DNA from: Archangium violaceum
GTDB lineage: Bacteria; Myxococcota; Myxococcia; Myxococcales; Myxococcaceae
DNA: 64,000 bases
NCBI RefSeq assembly: GCF_016859125.1
Contig: NZ_CP069338.1
Location: 5,023,501 to 5,087,500 of the forward strand
Reading direction: 5' to 3'
A program made the position numbers and the translations under genes. Shown in pieces: positions 41,131 through 48,769 of this stretch (position 1 is its first letter; every line of letters begins with the position of its first letter). Below the pieces are notes generated by a model. That model was not told where the DNA came from. It did not search any database and saw only the letters and a list, made by a program, of their open reading frames with translations.

Positions 41131-41150
41131 AGTGCTCTCCAACGAGCACT
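41131..41150. promoter_or_regulatory. AGTGCT-N8-AGCACT palindrome upstream of the TolC operon
   Basis: A perfect 6-bp inverted repeat with an 8-base spacer, 81-100 bases before the operon start at 41050. A partial copy (GCGAGCACTCC) recurs near 41206. It is a good candidate for a TetR- or LysR-type operator; no regulator gene of that type is adjacent. Confidence 0.45.
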
Positions 41151-41232
41151 CTCAACAGCCGAGAGTGGGACGGGCACGGTTGGACGGGGGAGTTGCCCGA
41201 AAGCGAGCACTCCGGACTTCACACTTCGGACT

Positions 41233-41775
41233 TCAGGAGGAGGAGGCCGTCCGCTCCGGCTCCTTCGACGGCAGGGGTTGGCCGAGGCAGTCGGTGCCCG
41301 GAGCGGGCGCGCGGGTGGAGCGGGGCCGGTACTCCCAATGCCACGGCTCCGAGGGCACCGTGCGCCGGAAGCCATGAAGGCACGCGTTGGCCTCGAGCCA
41401 CCGATAGGTGGGGGTGTCCTCGTCCCCCACGACGATGTCCACCGCGAGGCCTCGCTGGTGGTTGGAGCGGCCGGGGCGCGCCGCCTGGGGGCCGAGGCCC
41501 ATGCGATAGCGCTCGTACAGCAGGCGTTGCTGCCGGCGGGTGCGGTAGCCGCTGTTCACCCAGAGCCGGATGCCCTCGGCGCGGGCCGCCGTGGACATCC
41601 GCAGGAAGGCGGCCGCGGCGTCACGGCGCAGCGACTCGCCGCCCGGGAGGGTGACGAGCTGCTTCGACGGGGGCTTGGTCCGTTTGCGTTTCGGCTGTGC
41701 ACCGGGCGAGAGGCCAGGCATGAGCAGGCACACGAGAGCGAGCAGGAGGCTCCAGCGGAGCCGCGGGAACGGCAT
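41233..41775 (-). CDS. D-alanyl-D-alanine carboxypeptidase, VanY-type (M15)
   Basis: A 180-residue secreted peptidase. A signal peptide (LLLALVCLLMPGLSPGAQ) is followed by the M15 zinc-peptidase core: RLWVNSGYRTRRQQRLLYE, SNHQRGLAVDI (the SxHxxGxAxD zinc motif) and EPWHWEYR (final ligand and catalytic acid). It should remove the terminal D-Ala of peptidoglycan stem peptides. Length matches short VanY-type enzymes. The tail (about 25 residues, RSTRAPAPGTDCLGQPLP) is extra. No vancomycin-resistance genes are nearby, so this is cell-wall maintenance or predatory lysis, an inference. Confidence 0.88.
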   Translation of the reverse strand: MPFPRLRWSLLLALVCLLMPGLSPGAQPKRKRTKPPSKQLVTLPGGESLRRDAAAAFLRMSTAARAEGIRLWVNSGYRTRRQQRLLYERYRMGLGPQAARPGRSNHQRGLAVDIVVGDEDTPTYRWLEANACLHGFRRTVPSEPWHWEYRPRSTRAPAPGTDCLGQPLPSKEPERTASSS

Positions 41776-41981
41776 GGGCAGTTCCTGTCGAGGGGGCAGG
41801 ACAGGGTGCTCTCACATTCATTCCCGAAATGCGAGCAGGCCGCCAGGCAGGCGCCGAGCGGTCCGCTGGCTTCGAACGGGAGGGACCGGGTGGGGCTGAG
41901 TGGCTCGTCCGTTCGCCTGCCCCGTGACGTTACTTGGGTGTACGGTTTACAGCGTTCTGCCTCTTCCCTGGAGACCCGCCC

Positions 41982-43169
41982 ATGAGTGGCCGCCCCAACT
42001 TGATGACACCCGAGCTGAAGGCGAACCCCTTTCATCTGTACGCGGAGCTGCGCCGCAATGCTCCCGTGAGCCAGGTGGACCCGGGTGGCATGTGGGCCGT
42101 CGCTCGCTACGAGGAGGGGATGTTCGTGCTCAAGAACCCGCGGCTCTTCTCCTCGGCGGGTTTCGGGCTGGCGACCAACCCACCGTGGCTGGGCGGCAAC
42201 CCCGCGTCGCGGTCGATCAGCGCGATGGATCCTCCCCAGCACGGGCGGCTGCGGACGCTCATCAACCCCGCCTTCACTTCCGCGGCGGTCAACCGGATGG
42301 AGCCGCGCGTGCGCGCCTTCGCCCGGGAGGTCGTCGCCCGGCTGCCCCTGGGGAGCCCGGTGGACATGGTCCCGGCCTTCGCGCTGCCCGTGCCCGCGTT
42401 CGTGCTCGGCAACCTGCTGGGGCTGGACGCCTCACTGCACTCTCAGCTCAAGCACTGGGCGGACCAGCTCACCAGCGTCACCGCCATCCGTCCGGATGAG
42501 ACCGAGCGCCAGGAGCCGGTGCGTCGGGCCGTCGCGGACGTGAAGCGCTACTTCGGCGAGGTGGTGGAGCACCGCCGGCGCGAGCCCGGCGAGGACCTGG
42601 TGAGCGACCTGCTCCGGGCCCGGGTGGAGGGCGAGGCCCTCACGGACGATGAAATCATGGCCTTCCTGTTCCTGATGCTGCTGGGCGGGCTGGAGACGAC
42701 GGTGCAACTGCTGGGGTTGTGCGTCCTGGCGCTGATGGAGCACCCGGACGTGATGGCGCGGGTGCGCGCGGATCGCTCGCTCATCCCCCGCTTCGTCGAG
42801 GAGGTGCTGCGCACCGGTGCACCGGGCCACGGGCTGCTGCGGGTGACCACGGAGGAGGTGGAGTTGGGGGGCGTCCGCCTGCCCAAGGGGGCGCCGGTGG
42901 TGGTGCTGCTGGGCTCGCTCTGCCGGGACGAGGCGTTGTTCCCGAACGGAGATCGCTTCGACATCGACCGGCCCGCCTCGCAGCTGCCCTTCGGCCATGG
43001 CCCGCACTTCTGCATCGGTGCGCTGCTCGCGCGGATGGAGGCGCGGCTGGCCGTGGAGGCGCTGCTGGAGCGGTGCGGTGGGGTATCGCCGGGGTCGGAG
43101 CCGGTGGTGTGGCACCGCTCGATGGTGGTGCGCGGGCCCTCGTCGATTCCCGCGGTGCTGCACCCGTGA
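41982..43169 (+). CDS. Cytochrome P450
   Basis: A 395-residue bacterial P450 monooxygenase. The I-helix motif is LLGGLETTVQLLG, the K-helix ExxR is FVEEVLRTG, and the heme-binding loop is FGHGPHFCIGALLARM with the axial cysteine. IDRPASQLPFGHG precedes it. Length and features match soluble class I enzymes that need a ferredoxin and reductase, neither of which is in the window. It could hydroxylate a fatty acid, terpene or polyketide; nothing narrows this. Start ATG 41982 has GGAG upstream. The preceding gap holds TACTTGGGTGTACGGTTTAC, which may contain the promoter. Confidence 0.92.
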   Translation: MSGRPNLMTPELKANPFHLYAELRRNAPVSQVDPGGMWAVARYEEGMFVLKNPRLFSSAGFGLATNPPWLGGNPASRSISAMDPPQHGRLRTLINPAFTSAAVNRMEPRVRAFAREVVARLPLGSPVDMVPAFALPVPAFVLGNLLGLDASLHSQLKHWADQLTSVTAIRPDETERQEPVRRAVADVKRYFGEVVEHRRREPGEDLVSDLLRARVEGEALTDDEIMAFLFLMLLGGLETTVQLLGLCVLALMEHPDVMARVRADRSLIPRFVEEVLRTGAPGHGLLRVTTEEVELGGVRLPKGAPVVVLLGSLCRDEALFPNGDRFDIDRPASQLPFGHGPHFCIGALLARMEARLAVEALLERCGGVSPGSEPVVWHRSMVVRGPSSIPAVLHP

Positions 43170-43263
43170 TGAAATCATGATGAAGAGCGTGTCCCCGCAT
43201 GATGCTCGGCGCGCGGGTGCTGCTGGATGATGGCCAGGTCTCGTTGATGGAGGTGGCCTCGCA

Positions 43264-43617
43264 ATGACTCGCACTCCCCGCACCGTCTCCCGCTGGAGTC
43301 TCTGGCCGGACAGGAAGGACGTGGCGGAGGCCTCCAGCCTGGGCGCCATGGATGGTCCGGCGGCGCTCGCCGCCAGTGCGGCCCTCCGGGAAGTCATCCA
43401 GTCGTTCGGCCCCCAGAGTGACGTCTTCGCCCAATGCTCGAGCCCCGCGGAGGCGCTGGACGTCCGGGTCTTCAAGTGGCGCGAGCTGTACTACGTCACC
43501 GTGGACGAGCGGTTCGACAGGTGTGGGGGAGCGAGGACCCGGTTTCCAGGCTGGTTCGAGTCCTACGCCGTGTCTCCCGCTGGCGAGGTGCTCGCGCGTC
43601 GCGGCGACAGCCGTTGA
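43264..43617 (+). CDS. Hypothetical protein, 117 residues
   Basis: MTRTPRTVSRWSLWPDRKDV to GEVLARRGDSR. Three cysteines (FAQCSS, FDRCGG) and a middle segment RVFKWRELYYVTVDERFDRC that looks like two beta-strands, with VSPAGEVLARR as a last strand, suggest a small alpha/beta domain. I do not recognise it and see no signal peptide. Its ATG overlaps the stop of a 22-codon frame at 43199-43267, which has no other support. Confidence 0.5.
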   Translation: MTRTPRTVSRWSLWPDRKDVAEASSLGAMDGPAALAASAALREVIQSFGPQSDVFAQCSSPAEALDVRVFKWRELYYVTVDERFDRCGGARTRFPGWFESYAVSPAGEVLARRGDSR

Positions 43618-43660
43618 GCGTCCTTGGAGGGGACCTGCCGGGCTCGGGCCCGGGGGGGAT

Positions 43661-43696
43661 GTTGACAGCGACAACTTTGGTGTTTACGTTGTCAAC
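43661..43696 (+). promoter_or_regulatory. Consensus-like promoter embedded in twin palindromes
   Basis: TTGACA (43662-43667), 17 bases, TACGTT (43685-43690) is a near-ideal -35 box with a fair -10. Two similar 15-base palindromes lie over these boxes: GTTGACAGCGACAAC at 43661-43675 and GTTTACGTTGTCAAC at 43682-43696, spaced 21 bases start to start. This is the arrangement expected for a TetR-type repressor blocking both elements, 50-80 bases upstream of the GTG start of the next gene. No TetR gene is in the window. Confidence 0.65.
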
Positions 43697-43742
43697 ATCA
43701 GGCGCGGCGGTGACACGTGCGCGCGCTCCACCGAGGTGGTTC

Positions 43743-44195
43743 GTGAATGAAGAGCTGATCCTGAAGGTGCTGAACGTTCCGGTGCTGCTGGGCTGGCTGT
43801 CGATGGTGCTGGCGCCCCGGGCGCGCGTGACGCGGTGGTTCTTGGAGAGCGACGTGCTGCCCCTGGGCATCGGGGTGCTGTACCTGGCGCTGGTCGCGCC
43901 CCACCTGCCGGGCCTGCTGCGTGAGTTCGACACGCTGGCGCACATCGACGTGGCGCTCCATCGCCCCGGAATGCTGCTGGCGGGGTGGATCCACTACCTC
44001 GCGTTCGACTTCCTGGTGGGCAGGGTGGTGCTCGCGGATGCCCAGCGCCGGGGCATCCCGCATCTGCTCATCGTGCCGTGCCTGTTGATGACCTTCATGC
44101 TGGGACCGGTGGGCTACCTGGCCTACGCGGTCGTCCGGTTGGTGTCGCGCCGCTTCCGCTCGGCCGTGGCCCCGCTCCCCGTTCCCGGCACCTGA
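43743..44195 (+). CDS. ABA4-like (DUF4281) membrane protein
   Basis: A 150-residue protein with four hydrophobic helices. NEELILKVLNVPVLLGWLSM opens it; GVLYLALVAPHLPGLL, AGWIHYLAFDFLVGRVVLAD and LIVPCLLMTFMLGPVGYLAY follow. The GWIHYLAFDFLVGR and GPVGYLAY motifs identify the ABA4/DUF4281 family, first known from plant neoxanthin synthesis but widespread in bacteria with unknown role. GTG 43743 is preferred because GAGGTGG lies before it. It is 36 bases ahead of the eight-helix membrane protein and behind the tightly regulated promoter, so the two form a small regulated operon. Confidence 0.75.
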   Translation: MNEELILKVLNVPVLLGWLSMVLAPRARVTRWFLESDVLPLGIGVLYLALVAPHLPGLLREFDTLAHIDVALHRPGMLLAGWIHYLAFDFLVGRVVLADAQRRGIPHLLIVPCLLMTFMLGPVGYLAYAVVRLVSRRFRSAVAPLPVPGT

Positions 44196-44231
44196 GCTCC
44201 GTTTCCCTCCTCGCCATTCCTGGAGAACCCC

Positions 44232-45197
44232 ATGTCCAAGACCTCCGCCTCGTCCTCGCCGCGCGCCCTCTGGAGTCGAGCCTGGGCCCTCTCGCCGGCC
44301 CTCGCCCTCGGCACCGGGGTGATGCTCCTCGGTGCCCTGCTCTCCGCGGCCGGGCTCGTCCTCGACTCGCGCCAGTTGTTGGGCGAGTCCCTCTGGCTGA
44401 AGCCGCTGAAGTTCTACGTCTCGCTGGCCCTCTACAACGCCACCGTCCTGTACTTCCTCGGCTTCCTTCACGAGCGCCAGCGGTTCGTGCGCGTCGTGGG
44501 CAACATCCTGTCCGTGTGCGGCGCGCTCGAGATGGTGGCCATCACGCTCCAGGCGGCGCGCGGGGTGCGCAGCCACTTCAATATCGCGACGCCGTTCGAC
44601 GCCGCCGTCTTCTCGAGCATGGGGATCGTCATCACGGTGCTGTGGGGGACGATGATGGTGCTCGCCTTCGTGCTGCTGCGGACGAAGCTCGAGGATCGCC
44701 CCCTGGCCTCGGCGCTGCGCGTGGGGCTGGTGGTGGGGGTGTTGGGGGCGGGGCTGGGGTACTTCATGACGTCGCCGCGCGCCGAGCAGGTCGCGAGCAT
44801 GAAGGACGGCGCGCCGGTGGAGTCGGGCTCGCACACCTTCGGTGGGAAGGATGGGGGCCCGGGCCTGCCGCTCGTCGGCTGGAGCACCACGGCGGGAGAC
44901 ATGCGGCCGGCGCACTTCCTCGGGCTGCACGGCATGCAGGTGCTGCCCGTGCTCGCGGTGCTGCTCGCGCGGCGGCGGTCCCTGTCCGAGTCCCGTCGCC
45001 TGGCCCTGGTCCGGGCCGCGGGGGTGGCCTACGTGGGCCTGACGGGGGTGCTCGCGCTCCAGGCCCTGCGCGGCCTGCCCCTCCTCCAGTGGGACGCGAC
45101 CGGTATCGCGAGCCTGGCGGTGGTGGCCCTGGCGAGCCTCGCCACGTTCGCGGCGAGCCCCGCGCGCAAGCTCGTGCTGGGGGCTCAGCCCACCTGA
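44232..45197 (+). CDS. Eight-helix integral membrane protein of unknown function
   Basis: A 321-residue protein with about eight transmembrane helices, such as LALGTGVMLLGALLSAAGLV, FYVSLALYNATVLYFLGFL, FSSMGIVITVLWGTMMVLAF and FLGLHGMQVLPVLAVLLA. Loop residues ESLWLKPLKFY, RSHFNIATPFDA and GGPGLPLVGWSTTAGDMRPA are conserved-looking. The HGMQ histidine and the Asn/His pair could bind a ligand or heme; this is speculation. I have seen such proteins beside ABA4-like genes in other bacteria but cannot name the family. A good GGAG precedes ATG 44232. It overlaps the convergent MshEN gene by 13 bases. Confidence 0.65.
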   Translation: MSKTSASSSPRALWSRAWALSPALALGTGVMLLGALLSAAGLVLDSRQLLGESLWLKPLKFYVSLALYNATVLYFLGFLHERQRFVRVVGNILSVCGALEMVAITLQAARGVRSHFNIATPFDAAVFSSMGIVITVLWGTMMVLAFVLLRTKLEDRPLASALRVGLVVGVLGAGLGYFMTSPRAEQVASMKDGAPVESGSHTFGGKDGGPGLPLVGWSTTAGDMRPAHFLGLHGMQVLPVLAVLLARRRSLSESRRLALVRAAGVAYVGLTGVLALQALRGLPLLQWDATGIASLAVVALASLATFAASPARKLVLGAQPT

Positions 45198-46228
45198 CGC
45201 AGTGCCGTGCGGCCGGCCTGCACCTGTTCACGGACCGCGTCGATCAACAGGTCCGAGCGCAGGGGCCCGGAGAGGAAGGCCCGCGCACCCAGGGCCCGCG
45301 CCCGCTCCTCGTCACGCACCCGGCCCGCCAGCAGCAGCCGCGCCCGGAGCCCCCGCCGCTTCACGCTCTCCACCGACTGCAGCGGTGCCAGGACCACCGC
45401 GCACTCGCTCGCGTTCCGCACGTCCTCGGTGCGAGCCACCCGCGTCCGCAGCCCCTCGTCCTCCAGCAGCTTCAACAATCCACGGGTCGCCTTGACGCCC
45501 CAGCCGTACACCCAGACGTCCGGTGCGGGCTCCACCTCGGGCCTCGAGGCCAGCGAGGGCCTGGACGCCACCTCCACCCGCGGCATCTCCGGCTCGGTGG
45601 GACGGGCATGGGTCGGGAGCTCCTCCGTCAGCGGCGTCATCACGGGCAGGCCACCCTGCTCGACGGTGGAGGCCAGGACACCGCCCTGCACCATCATCAG
45701 GTACTCGGCGCGATCCGTCACCAGCGGCAGGTGTTCATCCGCCTCGGGGAGGGGAATCGGCTCCACCGGGCGCCGCGCGCCGATCAGATGGGGGTAGTAG
45801 AGCCGCTCGAGGGCCTGGGAGATGGCGGCATCGGTCGCCAGCAGCGTCACCACCCGCGCCTTGCCGGTCACGTGCGCCACCTCATCCATGGACGGGAGAT
45901 GGGCCGGGGCCGCGGTGGCCACCACCAACACCGAGTCGCGAGGTCCCTCCAGCCGGAGGGGGATGACCCGGTAGGCTTCCGCCACCTGCACGGGCAGCAC
46001 GTCCACCAGCCGGGGATCCAACAGCTCCGCGTCCAGATCCACCGTCGGGAGTTGCACCTGACTGGCCAGGACGTCGAGCACCTGGTGCGCGGTGCAGAAG
46101 CCCATGTCCACCACCACCTGCCCCAGGGGCACGCCCCACTTGTTGTGGATTCCCAGCGCCGCACGCAGCTGCAGCTCGTCCAGGAGTCCGTTCTCCCGAA
46201 GCAGGTCACCCAGTCGTTTCTTCCGCAT
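45185..46228 (-). CDS. MshEN-domain protein with degenerate receiver-like C-terminus
   Basis: A 347-residue protein. The N-terminal part (MRKKRLGDLLRENGLLDELQ, LQLRAALGIHNKWGVPLGQV, VLASQVQLPTVDLDAELLD and VLPVQVAEAYRVIPLRLEG) matches the MshEN or GspE-N domain known to bind cyclic-di-GMP in PilB/MshE ATPases; LGDLL and the hydrophobic pattern are conserved. Residues about 225-345 (DVWVYGWGVKATRGLLKLLE, AVVLAPLQSVESVKRRGLRA, GARAFLSGPL) resemble a receiver or Rossmann domain lacking the phosphorylation site. There is no ATPase domain, so it is likely a standalone c-di-GMP effector; that is inference. Start 46228 was chosen by AGAGGG upstream. Confidence 0.7.
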   Translation of the reverse strand: MRKKRLGDLLRENGLLDELQLRAALGIHNKWGVPLGQVVVDMGFCTAHQVLDVLASQVQLPTVDLDAELLDPRLVDVLPVQVAEAYRVIPLRLEGPRDSVLVVATAAPAHLPSMDEVAHVTGKARVVTLLATDAAISQALERLYYPHLIGARRPVEPIPLPEADEHLPLVTDRAEYLMMVQGGVLASTVEQGGLPVMTPLTEELPTHARPTEPEMPRVEVASRPSLASRPEVEPAPDVWVYGWGVKATRGLLKLLEDEGLRTRVARTEDVRNASECAVVLAPLQSVESVKRRGLRARLLLAGRVRDEERARALGARAFLSGPLRSDLLIDAVREQVQAGRTALRQVG

Positions 46229-46413
46229 CGTCGCGCCCTCTGGAGGTGTGCTCCGTCCCATTGCGCGCGGCGTGCCAGGCCTGGAGGGCCCCAGAGCGCC
46301 AGAAATCTCCCTGTTTTCAGTGGGTTGGCTCGGCCAGGAGCACGAGCGGGGCGGTGACGGGACTCACCACCTGGTGACGGGGGTCACCACCGGCCCGAGC
46401 CCGCAAAGCCGAA

Positions 46414-46446
46414 GGGCCGGCCCCGCTTGAAGCGGAGGACCGGCCC
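46414..46446 (-). terminator. Hairpin downstream of the amphipathic-protein gene
   Basis: GGGCCGG-C-CCCGCTT with its complement AAGCGG..CCGGCCC around GA forms a strong stem with one bulge. It lies 36 bases beyond the end of the minus-strand gene at 46482. The following minus-strand sequence is not T-rich, so termination may be partial. Confidence 0.5.
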
Positions 46447-46481
46447 CGAGGACTCCAGGCACTCTCGCGAGCTCGCGAGGA

Positions 46482-46937
46482 TTAGGCGGCGTAGCGCGCG
46501 GCCAGGGCTTCGGCCTGAGCGGAGGAGAACACCTCCTGCAGGTTGTGCGTGACGCTCGCGCCGACATCCTTGTTGGCGAACGCGCCGACCTTCTCCGCGG
46601 TCTGCTTCACCGCCTCGGCGAAGTCGGCCAGCTGGCTGACCTTGGGGGCCAGCTTCTTGGCGAACTCGAAGATGGAGCCGAGGTTGCCCTTGGAGATCAG
46701 CGACAGGGCACCGTCGATGGCCTTCTCCGCGAAGGGCTTGATCATGTTGCCCAGGTTGAACGGGAGCTTGTCCAGCAGACCGCCCGCGGCCTGCTTCACG
46801 AATCCGCTCAGGGCCTCCTGGGGGGACTGGAGGATCTTCACGGCCTTGCCCGCGATATCCGCCACCTTGCCCGCGAACTCACCGACCTTCTTCGCCGCGT
46901 TGCTGATCGCGTTGGTGATGCCCTTGATGAAACCCAT
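46482..46937 (-). CDS. Amphipathic helical protein, 151 residues
   Basis: MGFIKGITNAISNAAKKVGE, FAGKVADIAGKAVKILQSPQ, EALSGFVKQAAGGLLDKLPF and so on: nearly the whole chain is short, Gly/Ala/Lys-rich amphipathic helices with few acidic residues early on and almost no aromatic residues. The base composition is slightly lower in GC than neighbours (Lys/Asn/Ile codons). This is not a signal-peptide protein. It resembles pore-forming or membrane-associated helical proteins and could be a bacteriocin-like or structural assembly protein, but no family is recognised. The hairpin at 46414 follows. It begins 127 bases from the next gene. Confidence 0.6.
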   Translation of the reverse strand: MGFIKGITNAISNAAKKVGEFAGKVADIAGKAVKILQSPQEALSGFVKQAAGGLLDKLPFNLGNMIKPFAEKAIDGALSLISKGNLGSIFEFAKKLAPKVSQLADFAEAVKQTAEKVGAFANKDVGASVTHNLQEVFSSAQAEALAARYAA

Positions 46938-47064
46938 GACAGACCTCTTTGTGCTGGAGAGAGAGAAGTGGACGCCCGTGTTGCTCGAGGCTTCAGAAGG
47001 ATTCTCGGGGGAGGCGAATAAAGGTTGCGTGATCCCGATTTTTTCGTGCCCCCCTTCCGAAGGG

Positions 47065-47517
47065 CTAGCCGCGGGGGACGCTGCTCTTCTTGATCTGGTC
47101 CATCAAATCCTGGCGCGTGGAGGCATCCTCGGGCGCGGAGGGGACGACGCCGTTGGCGGGCACCTCGGTGACGGGACCCTTCCGGCCGGCGGCCCCGGCG
47201 GCGTCGAAGCCCGACTTGCGGTACTGGGAGCCCGGCTCCAGGTCTCCGCTGACGACGGCGGCGAACAGATCATGGACGCCCTTCTCGTCCATGGGCTCAT
47301 AGCCGGTGGCGCGCAGGTCGGCCTCGTCGGCCACTTCGAACACCGGCTTCTTCTCCGGGTGCTGGAGGTAGTCGAGGACCTTCTCCACGTAGGCCGGCAG
47401 CTCCATGTTGACGGCCTTGGCGATGCGCGCGGTGTCAGGATCCTTCATCAGCTCCGCGCGGATCTCCTCGATGGGGCGCTTGAGGGCACGCTTCTTTCCG
47501 GAAGTCTCCTGCGACAT
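47065..47517 (-). CDS. Hypothetical protein with conserved-looking helical N-terminus
   Basis: A 150-residue soluble protein: MSQETSGKKRALKRPIEEIR, AELMKDPDTARIAKAVNMEL and PAYVEKVLDYLQHPEKKPVF form the first, mostly helical part; the C-terminal third is Gly/Pro/Ala-rich and probably disordered. The segment FEVADEADLRATGYEPMD may be a short strand-turn. I cannot name the family. ATG 47517 starts the chain, and the neighbour 46482-46937 is read in the same direction 127 bases downstream, so they may be co-expressed. Confidence 0.55.
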   Translation of the reverse strand: MSQETSGKKRALKRPIEEIRAELMKDPDTARIAKAVNMELPAYVEKVLDYLQHPEKKPVFEVADEADLRATGYEPMDEKGVHDLFAAVVSGDLEPGSQYRKSGFDAAGAAGRKGPVTEVPANGVVPSAPEDASTRQDLMDQIKKSSVPRG

Positions 47518-47691
47518 GTCTTTACGCTCCCCCTTGAACAGGGCGGTCGGATGGATGCGGACAGTCTAGCCAGAAACTTCCGGAACGCGAAAAGAGGGGG
47601 ATTCGCGTTGTCCCGGAACCCGCGCGCGCTGTGAGCACGCGGGCCCGGGGTGTTGCACGGCGGCGCGAGGAGCAGCGTCGCCGGAGGGGGC

Positions 47692-48615
47692 TCACGGCGT
47701 GCCGTTCACGTTCGCGGGGCCATACACCCCGTCGTAATTGCCGGAGACGCTCCGGATGAACGTGTTGGCCTCGACCTCGAAGGACTGCGCGGTGGGGTAG
47801 CCCTCCGCGTCCAACTTCCCGGAGAAGGGAACGCTCTCGTTCATCTGGATCATGAAGGTGGGGCCCCACATGTGCATGTTGCTGAACTGGACGAAGCCCT
47901 CCGGAGTGGCCCTCAGGGAGAAGGAGAACGGCACGTCCCTCATGGACGCGGCGACGCGCTCCAGCAGCGCGGAGGGAGCCCCCCCGAACTGGAGGGTGAG
48001 GGGGGGGTGGGCATCCACCGACAACTCCTTCCACGACGACCAGTTGTTCTTGTTGAGCGTGGCCGACTCGAAGCTGATGACGAAGGGGATGCTCTGGCCC
48101 ACCAGCTCATCGAAGACGCTCGGCCCACTGGTCGGGTCCTCGCGCTGGGTGAAGTGGAGGGTCCCGGAGAGCCAACCCCCGTTGTCCACCTTGATGCCCA
48201 CGCTCGCGTCGCCATTCCCGGGCACCTTGAACAGGAAGCGAACCTCGGTCAGCTCCTCCTTGGTCACGGAGAACGGCAGGGGGTTGGGAGAGATCATCTG
48301 CGCGGGCACGGGAGTCCCGGGCGCGTCCGTGCTCTCCAGGTGCCAGGGGCCCTTGAGCTCGATGGTGTAGGAACCGGCCAGCAGCGTCGTGTGCACCATC
48401 TCCGCCGACGTGTCCGTGAGGGTGACCGTCTGCGGCCCGGTGATGTCGAACGTCGCCCCCACCAGCCGGTAGAGCTTGCCATCCGGAGACGGCGAGACCA
48501 GCGGAAGCCGCAGCGTGCCCGCCGCCTGCTGCTCCACGTCCATCACTCCGCTCTGCCCACCACAAGCCACCACCAGGAGTGCGAGGACATACGCCCCGGT
48601 ATTCCAAAGTCGCAC
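47692..48615 (-). CDS. Secreted lipoprotein of unknown function
   Basis: A 307-residue lipoprotein: GAYVLALLVVACGGQ gives the signal and lipobox. The mature chain is beta-rich, with TLRLPLVSPSPDGKLYRLVG, FDITGPQTVTLTD, and later strands KVPGNGDASVGIKVDNGGWL and LTLQFGGAPSALLERVAASM. It may be a two-domain beta-sandwich of the kind seen in surface adhesins. No catalytic residues stand out. GTG 48615 is the start; AAGGA is seven bases upstream. No family is recognised. It lies alone before the AEC transporter, which diverges. Confidence 0.6.
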   Translation of the reverse strand: MRLWNTGAYVLALLVVACGGQSGVMDVEQQAAGTLRLPLVSPSPDGKLYRLVGATFDITGPQTVTLTDTSAEMVHTTLLAGSYTIELKGPWHLESTDAPGTPVPAQMISPNPLPFSVTKEELTEVRFLFKVPGNGDASVGIKVDNGGWLSGTLHFTQREDPTSGPSVFDELVGQSIPFVISFESATLNKNNWSSWKELSVDAHPPLTLQFGGAPSALLERVAASMRDVPFSFSLRATPEGFVQFSNMHMWGPTFMIQMNESVPFSGKLDAEGYPTAQSFEVEANTFIRSVSGNYDGVYGPANVNGTP

Positions 48616-48769
48616 GAATATTCCTTTGAGGAAGGAATCTCGTACCCTATAGAGGCGGTCAGATTCTTGTCAAATGAGAGGGGGCCGCCCTCTCGGGGCG
48701 TTCCGCGGCCACACGCGATGTTCTGGTGCTCCCTCCGGATTTACAGCACAAGGCGCGGAGGAGATCCTC

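Noticed and set aside
43199-43267. Small frame MMLGARVLLDDGQVSLMEVA ending on the next gene's start
   Set aside because: Only 22 codons, no ribosome site, and no homologue known; kept as a comment to the following gene.
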